Below, one piece after another: positions 6,322-10,915 of a stretch of 10,915 nt of DNA. Every line of letters begins with the position of its first letter. Position 1 is the first letter of the stretch. The stretch is from Rhodoluna limnophila (lineage in GTDB: Bacteria; Actinomycetota; Actinomycetes; Actinomycetales; Microbacteriaceae): positions 1 to 10,915 of the forward strand of contig CALPUC020000016.1 in the NCBI GenBank assembly GCA_943326655.2. The letters run 5' to 3'. The position numbers and the translations under genes were made by a program. The notes under the pieces are model-generated. The model saw only the letters and a list, made by a program, of their open reading frames with translations, did no database searches and was not told where the DNA came from.

Positions 6322-7344
6322 ATGAGTGGCGCGCCAATCATTACCTTGACTCCAGCCCCAACATTAGATCGCACCTACTTCGTTCACAACCTGATTGAGG
6401 GTGCGGTTAATCGTGCTGACGGAGTGGTTGAAGAACTTGCCGGTAAAGGCATCAACGTAACCAGAGGTCTTTACCTTTCCGGAGTTAAAGCTCCTGGTGT
6501 AATCCCAATTGGCAACAGCGACCCCGGGGTTTTGGCACGAACTGGCTCAATTGAACAGTTCATTCCACACTGGGTCGACGGCACGTTGCGAGTTTCGACG
6601 ACGATTGTTGAAAAAGATGGTCCGACCACCAAGGTAAACGAAGCTCCTCGCCCCCTTTCCGATAGCGACTGGAAAGAAGTTGTTGACCTAACCATTGCAA
6701 CCGTGAAGGAAAATGGCGCTCAGTGGCTAATTATTGCCGGAGCTCTTCCAGTTGACAAAGGCACAAATACTTTTGTTGACCTAACTCCTCTCTTTGATGC
6801 CATGACGGCTATCGGCGTTCGTGTCGCGATGGACACCAGCGGAGAGCCGCTAAGGCGCTACGCAACCCTGGGTCTGCCAGCTGTGATTAAGCCAAACGCG
6901 CACGAACTTGCCGAGACTGTTGGGCGAGATCTTTTCACGGTTGGCGACGTTATCGACGCTGCCCGCGAACTCTGTGAACACGGAATTGAATGCGTGCTGG
7001 CCAGCCTTGGCCCAGACGGCATGGTCGCTGTGACCAAGGAACATGCTTGGCAGGCCAAGACTCCCCCGGTGAAGGTAATCAACACTGTCGGTGCTGGCGA
7101 TGCCACTCTGGCCGGATTCCTAACCGCGATCATCACCAACCCGGTTGAGGGCCCAGATGAGTTTGGGGTTGGTTTCAATGTGCCTCGCGGAGTGAAGTTT
7201 GCGGTTCAGTATGGAGCCGTTGCCGTGACCCAGCCAAATTCAGGTCTCGAGAACCTGGACAACATGCCAGAAGCCTCGGTCAATGCCGACCCAGACCGCA
7301 GTGTGCCGCTTGAAGAAGTAGCCCACGCCAAGCCAACAAAGTAG
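6322..7344 (+). CDS. PfkB-family phosphofructokinase (1-phosphofructokinase/hexose-phosphate kinase type)
   Basis: This is a 340-aa ribokinase-fold sugar kinase of the FruK/LacC/Pfk-2 branch. Visible signatures are TLTPAPTLDRTYFV at the N-terminus, AGKGINVTRGL (PfkB signature 1), TKVNEAP, IIAGALP, IKPNAHEL, and NTVGAGDATLAGF with catalytic base D260 and anion-hole GAGD. The family phosphorylates fructose 1-phosphate, fructose 6-phosphate or tagatose 6-phosphate with ATP, giving a bisphosphate. A class II aldolase gene 25 nt downstream fits fructose 1,6-bisphosphate as product. No PTS transporter is visible nearby, so an ATP-dependent 6-phosphofructokinase role is as plausible as FruK. The C-terminus carries about 25 extra polar residues (PEASVNADPDRSVPLEEV). 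Confidence 0.88.
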   Translation: MSGAPIITLTPAPTLDRTYFVHNLIEGAVNRADGVVEELAGKGINVTRGLYLSGVKAPGVIPIGNSDPGVLARTGSIEQFIPHWVDGTLRVSTTIVEKDGPTTKVNEAPRPLSDSDWKEVVDLTIATVKENGAQWLIIAGALPVDKGTNTFVDLTPLFDAMTAIGVRVAMDTSGEPLRRYATLGLPAVIKPNAHELAETVGRDLFTVGDVIDAARELCEHGIECVLASLGPDGMVAVTKEHAWQAKTPPVKVINTVGAGDATLAGFLTAIITNPVEGPDEFGVGFNVPRGVKFAVQYGAVAVTQPNSGLENLDNMPEASVNADPDRSVPLEEVAHAKPTK

Positions 7345-7369
7345 TTTTTGTTTTCGATATAGGAGAGTC

Positions 7370-8395
7370 ATGCCAGTAGCAAGCCCAGATCAGTACCTTG
7401 AAATGCTCGACCGAGCCAAGAAGAACGGTTTTGCTTACCCGGCAATCAACGTTTCTAGTTCGCAGACTCTAAATGCTGCTTTGGCCGGTTTGGAAGCAGC
7501 CGGATCAGACGGCATTCTTCAGGTGACCACCGGCGGTGGCGATTACTGGAGTGGCCCGACCATAAAGAACATGGCAACCGGAGCTGCCGCGATGGCTGCC
7601 TTCGCTCGCGAGGTTTCCAAGAACTACGGAATCACCATTGCACTTCACACCGATCACTGCGCGAAAGACCAGCTCGACAAGTTGGTTCGCCCGCTGATTT
7701 CAATTTCGGAAGACCGCGTAAAGCGCGGAGAAGACCCGCTGTTCAACTCTCACATGTGGGACGGTTCGGCCGTTCCAATGGCTGAGAACATGGCTATTGC
7801 CAAGGAAATGCTCAAGCTAACCAACAACATCGGTGCTGTGCTTGAGATTGAAGTTGGAGTTGTTGGCGGAGAAGAAGACGGTGTTGAGGGCGGTATGGGT
7901 GAACACCTTTACACCACCCCTGAAGATGGCCTGATGACCGCTGAAGCGCTTGGTCTTGGTGAGAACGGCCGGTACATGGTTGCCCTAACCTTCGGTAACG
8001 TTCACGGTGTTTACAAGCCGGGTAATGTGAAGCTTCGCCCAGAGCTTCTTGGGGAGATCCAGAAGGTTGTTGGCGCTAAGTACGGAAAAGACCTGCCATT
8101 TGACCTCGTGTTCCACGGAGGATCCGGATCAACCGCAGAAGAAATCGCCGAAGCGGTAAGCCACGGTGTTATCAAGATGAACATCGACACCGACCTTCAG
8201 TATGCTTTTACTCGTCCAATCGCGGCCCACATGTTCCAGAACTTCGACGGCGTGCTCAAAGTCGATGGCGATGTTGGAAACAAGAAGCACTACGACCCAC
8301 GTGCCTGGGGCAAGATCGGTGAAGCCGGTATGTCTGCCCGCGTGGTTGAGGCTGCTACCGAGCTTGGCTCGGCTGGCAAGTCGATGTCGCTTTAA
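7370..8395 (+). CDS. fbaA: Class II fructose-bisphosphate aldolase
   Basis: This 341-aa zinc-dependent aldolase cleaves fructose 1,6-bisphosphate to glyceraldehyde 3-phosphate and dihydroxyacetone phosphate, reversibly, in glycolysis and gluconeogenesis. Key residues are D95 and H96 in LHTDHC (catalytic Asp and zinc ligand), E and G residues of EIEVGVVGGEEDG, zinc ligand H212 in GNVHGVY, zinc ligand H249 in VFHGGSGS, and the phosphate-binding NIDTDLQYAF. The closing PRAWGKIGEAGM is typical of the FbaA (class IIA) branch. AGGAGA ends 3 nt before the ATG. It most likely shares a transcript with the upstream phosphofructokinase and the downstream MORN-like gene. No strong terminator sits between the kinase and aldolase, although a T-rich stretch follows the kinase stop. 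Confidence 0.96.
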   Translation: MPVASPDQYLEMLDRAKKNGFAYPAINVSSSQTLNAALAGLEAAGSDGILQVTTGGGDYWSGPTIKNMATGAAAMAAFAREVSKNYGITIALHTDHCAKDQLDKLVRPLISISEDRVKRGEDPLFNSHMWDGSAVPMAENMAIAKEMLKLTNNIGAVLEIEVGVVGGEEDGVEGGMGEHLYTTPEDGLMTAEALGLGENGRYMVALTFGNVHGVYKPGNVKLRPELLGEIQKVVGAKYGKDLPFDLVFHGGSGSTAEEIAEAVSHGVIKMNIDTDLQYAFTRPIAAHMFQNFDGVLKVDGDVGNKKHYDPRAWGKIGEAGMSARVVEAATELGSAGKSMSL

Positions 8396-8405
8396 GGATT
8401 CAAGG

Positions 8406-8615
8406 ATGTCTGCAGGAAGCCCGTTCTACGAGAATGGGCTTCCTCGCTTTAAGGGTGAGTATCTAAACGGCAAGATGCACGGCTACTGGGAGTTTTACCG
8501 AAAAGACGGTTCGCTAATGCGTTCGGGCTCTTTCGACCAAGAGAAACAAATTGGGACTTGGACGACCTACGCGCGCGACGGTTCCGTGGTCAAGGTAACC
8601 GAGTTTAAGGGTTAG
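8406..8615 (+). CDS. Small MORN_2/YwqK-like repeat protein
   Basis: This 69-aa protein consists of about two and a half MORN_2-type repeats: FYENGLPRFKGEYLNGKMHG, YWEFYRKDGSLMRSGSFD, and GTWTTYARDGSVVKVTEF. The G-x-W/Y-x-x-Y-x-x-D/N-G pattern is clear. In databases such proteins are often named YwqK-family antitoxins, but no toxin gene is nearby and no enzymatic motif is seen, so the role is unknown. ATG 8406 is chosen because AAGGA lies 7 nt upstream, overlapping the aldolase stop. The first codons form a 14-bp hairpin. Its stop codon overlaps the stop of convergent ispH by two bases. It may be a binding or scaffold module co-expressed with the aldolase. Confidence 0.8.
   Translation: MSAGSPFYENGLPRFKGEYLNGKMHGYWEFYRKDGSLMRSGSFDQEKQIGTWTTYARDGSVVKVTEFKG
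8414..8444 (+). promoter_or_regulatory. 14-bp hairpin in the first codons of the MORN-like gene
   Basis: The arms AGGAAGCCCGTTCT (8414-8427) and AGAATGGGCTTCCT (8431-8444) pair fully (one G-T) around a 3-nt loop ACG. The hairpin starts 9 nt after the start codon's A and 19 nt after the aldolase stop. The following CGCTTTAAGG has only three Ts, so it is not a classic intrinsic terminator, but it could stabilise the aldolase mRNA 3' end or attenuate transcription and translation of the small gene. Confidence 0.7.
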
Positions 8616-9628
8616 CGTTTGGCCTTGTTGCTGGTGTCTTCGCCGGCAGACTTCAAATCTTTACGAAGTTCCTTCGGAAGTGAAAACTGAATATCTTCTT
8701 CGGCCGTTTGGATGGTTTCAACATCGCCGTAGCCTCGCTTGGATAGATAGGCGAGTACTTCTTCAACCAACTCTTCTGGAACGCTGGCACCTGATGAAAC
8801 ACCAACCGACTCAACGCCTTCGAACCAGGCTTCGTCGATTTCAGTTGCGTAGTCAACACGATAGGCAGCCTTGGCGCCTGCTAACAGAGCCACCTCAACC
8901 AAACGCACGGTGTTTGAAGAGTTAGCCGAGCCGACCACAATCACCAGATCGCTAATTGCGCCAACCTTTTTAATGGCTACCTGACGGTTTTGGGTTGCGT
9001 AGCAGATGTCGTCGCTAGGTGGGTTCTGAAGTGTTGGGAACTTCTCGCGAAGCTTCACCACGGTTTCCATAGTTTCGTCAACGCTCAAAGTGGTTTGGCT
9101 GAGCCAGATGACCTTGTTTGGATCCTTGATTTTGACGCTGTTGATGCTGTCGTCTTCATTGACGATTTGAACCACGTCTGGGGCTTCACCGGCGGTGCCC
9201 TCAACTTCTTCGTGACCTTCGTGGCCAACCAGCAAGATGTCGTACTTCTCGGCGGCGAAACGCTGCACCTCGCGGTGAACCTTGGTTACCAGAGGGCACG
9301 TGGCATCGATAGTTTGGAGACCGCGCTCATCAGCGGCTTTCACTACTGCCGGAGAAACTCCGTGAGCGCTGAAGACCAGAATGCTGCCGGGTGGCACTTC
9401 GTCGACTTCGTCAACGAAAATGGCTCCACGCTTTTCTAGGTTGGTAACAACATGGATGTTGTGAACGATTTGCTTGCGCACGTAAATAGGCGAGCCGTAG
9501 TGATCGAGCGCTTTTTCAACAGCGATGACTGCTCGGTCTACTCCAGCGCAATAGCCACGAGGCGACGCGAGAAGTACTTTTTTCGAGCCCTGCTGTCGCG
9601 CCTGTTCGGTATCCTTGATTTCAACCAC
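8612..9628 (-). CDS. ispH: 4-hydroxy-3-methylbut-2-enyl diphosphate reductase
   Basis: This 338-aa iron-sulfur enzyme performs the last step of the MEP pathway, reducing HMBPP to IPP and DMAPP. The three cluster cysteines are visible: C27 in PRGYCAGVDRA, C111 in DATCPLVTKVH and C209 in DDICYATQNRQ. The substrate-binding histidines are in IVHN and SAHGVSP, with GHEGHEEVEGT (catalytic E143) and SSNT also conserved. The start is GTG 9628, supported by a TAGAAT element 6 nt upstream and a G-rich TGGGGA directly before it. The roughly 30-residue charged C-terminal tail (from about 310) is not part of the core fold. The gene diverges from xseA across 35 bp and converges on the MORN-like gene with overlapping stops. 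Confidence 0.97.
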   Translation of the reverse strand: MVEIKDTEQARQQGSKKVLLASPRGYCAGVDRAVIAVEKALDHYGSPIYVRKQIVHNIHVVTNLEKRGAIFVDEVDEVPPGSILVFSAHGVSPAVVKAADERGLQTIDATCPLVTKVHREVQRFAAEKYDILLVGHEGHEEVEGTAGEAPDVVQIVNEDDSINSVKIKDPNKVIWLSQTTLSVDETMETVVKLREKFPTLQNPPSDDICYATQNRQVAIKKVGAISDLVIVVGSANSSNTVRLVEVALLAGAKAAYRVDYATEIDEAWFEGVESVGVSSGASVPEELVEEVLAYLSKRGYGDVETIQTAEEDIQFSLPKELRKDLKSAGEDTSNKAKR

Positions 9629-9634
9629 TCCCCA

Positions 9635-9640
9635 ATTCTA
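9635..9640 (-). promoter_or_regulatory. Candidate -10 for leaderless ispH (GTG start)
   Basis: Read on the minus strand, TAGAAT matches TATAAT in five of six positions and is followed by TGGGGA (6 nt) and the GTG at 9628. Transcription would start at or next to the GTG. The GGGGA could alternatively be a very close ribosome site on a slightly longer transcript. Confidence 0.5.
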
Positions 9641-9663
9641 TCGGAGCAGGTCAGAGGGCGCTC

Positions 9664-10881
9664 ATGAGTGAAGATCAGACATCGGAGATGTCAGACGAAA
9701 CTCGCCCCTACTCGGTACTCGAGTTCAACGAGAAAGTTCACCAGGCAATCAATAAGTGGCCAACAGCCCGAATTGAAGGCGAATTGGTGAAGTTCAAGAT
9801 TGGCCCGTCTGGGCACGCCTACCCGCAATTGCGCGACACGAACGGCGGTGCTGTCTTAGACCTAACGATCTGGAGAAGCGTAACTGCCGCATTCACCGAA
9901 ACTTTCAACGATTCCGACAAAGTTATCGTCACGGGGAAATTGAATTTTTACCAACCCGGCGGCAAGCTCTCGCTAAACGTGACCAGCATGCGCAAGGTTG
10001 GCTTGGGCGATTTACTTGCTCAACTAGAGGCACTGCGGGCAAAACTTCGCGCCGAAGGAGTAATCGATCCCAGCAAGGCTCAGCCGTTACCCTTCCTGCC
10101 ACGCAAGATTGGTCTAATCACCGCACAAAACTCGGATGCCGAAAAAGACGTGATCAAAAACGTTCTTGAACGCTTTCCGGCAGCAGTCTTTGAAACCGCC
10201 TATGTTCCAGTGCAGGGAGACAGCTGCCCGGCTGCCGTAGTTGAGGCGATTGCCAAGCTCGATGCAATTGAGGATGTCGATGTGATTATCATCACGCGAG
10301 GTGGTGGATCATTCTTGGACCTGATCGGCTTCAGCGACGAACGTGTGGTTCGAGCTGCCGCCGCCGCTAAAACCCCAATCGTTTCAGCGATTGGGCATGA
10401 AGCAGACCGGCCGATCCTCGACGACGTTGCCGACTATCGCGCGTCGACCCCAACCGATGCCGCCAAGAATGTCGTGCCCGATGTTTCCGAAGAGAACTAC
10501 CGAATCGACGAAGTGGTTAATCGCATTGTTCAGCGTATCGGCCACTACGTTAGCACTCAGGCAGATTTCCTCAGCCAGGTTTTGAGCCGACCGATGATGA
10601 CTAATCCTTACGTTTTCCTAACCGAGAAACAGCAAGATCTGGAGCGAACTCTCGATGAACTTCGCGGTGAAATTTCCGTCACCATCGACCGCGAGTCAGC
10701 CGAACATCTGAGCCGCGAGGGAATGCTGCGGTCACTTTCGCCACAATCCACCCTCGATCGCGGCTATTCGGTGGTCCGAGACAAAGCCGGAGTGCTGGTA
10801 AGCGACGGCAGCAAGGTGAAAGCTGGAACCAAACTCAACATTCGCCTGGCCAAGGGCGAAATCGAAGCAACGTCAAACTGA
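9664..10881 (+). CDS. xseA: Exodeoxyribonuclease VII large subunit
   Basis: This 405-aa catalytic subunit degrades single-stranded DNA in both directions into short oligonucleotides, working with XseB. An OB-fold (about residues 14-110: ARIEGELVKFK, GHAYPQLRD, VTGKLNFYQPGGKLSL) precedes the catalytic domain. Motifs there are KIGLITAQNSDAEKDV, RGGGSFLDLIGFSDE (212-226), IGHEADRPILDDVAD (243-257) and RASTPTDAA. A coiled-coil region follows, then the conserved LDRGYSVVR end motif. It is somewhat shorter than the E. coli protein, as in many actinobacteria. The ATG is preceded by a modest AGAGGG. xseB begins 17 nt downstream, giving the usual two-gene unit. Confidence 0.96.
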   Translation: MSEDQTSEMSDETRPYSVLEFNEKVHQAINKWPTARIEGELVKFKIGPSGHAYPQLRDTNGGAVLDLTIWRSVTAAFTETFNDSDKVIVTGKLNFYQPGGKLSLNVTSMRKVGLGDLLAQLEALRAKLRAEGVIDPSKAQPLPFLPRKIGLITAQNSDAEKDVIKNVLERFPAAVFETAYVPVQGDSCPAAVVEAIAKLDAIEDVDVIIITRGGGSFLDLIGFSDERVVRAAAAAKTPIVSAIGHEADRPILDDVADYRASTPTDAAKNVVPDVSEENYRIDEVVNRIVQRIGHYVSTQADFLSQVLSRPMMTNPYVFLTEKQQDLERTLDELRGEISVTIDRESAEHLSREGMLRSLSPQSTLDRGYSVVRDKAGVLVSDGSKVKAGTKLNIRLAKGEIEATSN

Positions 10882-10889
10882 ATTAAACT

Positions 10890-10895
10890 GGAGGA
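10890..10895 (+). promoter_or_regulatory. Ribosome binding site of xseB
   Basis: GGAGGA sits 3 nt upstream of ATG 10899. It supports a real gene start immediately after xseA. Confidence 0.7.
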
Positions 10896-10898
10896 ATC

Positions 10899-10915
10899 AT
10901 GAGTGAAAAAAAGAA
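10899..10915 (+). CDS. xseB: Start of probable exodeoxyribonuclease VII small subunit (truncated by window end)
   Basis: Only MSEKK is visible, too little to identify by sequence. The call rests on position: 17 nt after xseA, same strand, with a strong GGAGGA ribosome site. xseB, an approximately 70-90-aa helical subunit, normally follows xseA. The rest lies beyond the window. Confidence 0.6.

Noticed and set aside
7308..7354. Terminator between the kinase and aldolase genes (T-rich stretch after the kinase stop)
   Set aside because: The only stem is 5 bp with a 16-nt loop (GCTTG/CAAGC) and lies about 11 nt from the T-run, too weak to call.
8202..8615. 137-aa ORF extending the MORN-like protein upstream into the aldolase gene
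   Set aside because: The upstream part is an out-of-frame shadow of aldolase with no MORN pattern. ATG 8406 has a ribosome site and marks the start of the repeats.
8406..8615. Toxin-antitoxin system (YwqK antitoxin label)
   Set aside because: No toxin-like ORF is adjacent on either strand. The label reflects only database naming of MORN_2 proteins.
8990..9439. 149-aa plus-strand ORF opposite ispH
   Set aside because: It is antisense to a fully conserved ispH with all cluster cysteines, and the product resembles no family I know.

Overview
The window looks like chromosome from a compact actinobacterium of moderate GC content. The best fit is a freshwater Microbacteriaceae of the Rhodoluna/Aquiluna type. 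This is inferred from the protein families, the very short intergenic gaps, and several start codons preceded at exactly 6 nt by a TANNNT-like -10 element, a layout typical of leaderless actinobacterial genes. I see no rRNA, tRNA, CRISPR array, insertion sequence or phage gene. No stretch over 300 bases lacks a gene.

Layout. (1) Positions 1-1998 hold a tight + strand operon: the 3' part of a CsoR/CstR-family repressor, a CoA-disulfide (persulfide) reductase fused to a rhodanese domain, and a 39-residue cysteine-rich protein. Stop-to-start gaps are 2 nt. This reads as a persulfide-sensing and persulfide-reducing unit. (2) Positions 2035-2822 hold two overlapping + strand membrane proteins, a roughly 190-aa multi-pass protein and a DUF6186-like protein. 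(3) Positions 4395-2826 hold a minus-strand pair, ychF and an AHSA1/SRPBCC protein. (4) A DEDDh exonuclease (4416) diverges from ychF across only 20 bp and is followed by rmuC. (5) Positions 6322-8615 hold a + strand cluster with its own promoter region: a PfkB-family phosphofructokinase, class II fructose-bisphosphate aldolase, and a small MORN_2/YwqK-like protein whose first codons form a 14-bp hairpin. (6) ispH (minus) and xseA-xseB (plus, xseB cut by the window end) diverge at 9629-9663.

Together the genes cover sulfane-sulfur homeostasis, a core glycolytic step pair, isoprenoid precursor synthesis (IspH) and DNA maintenance (exonuclease, RmuC, XseAB), plus the YchF ATPase. Most of it is ordinary housekeeping. 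The parts most worth a second look are the cysteine-rich mini-protein in the persulfide operon, the 20-bp divergent promoter between ychF and the exonuclease, and the hairpin embedded in the start of the MORN-like gene.
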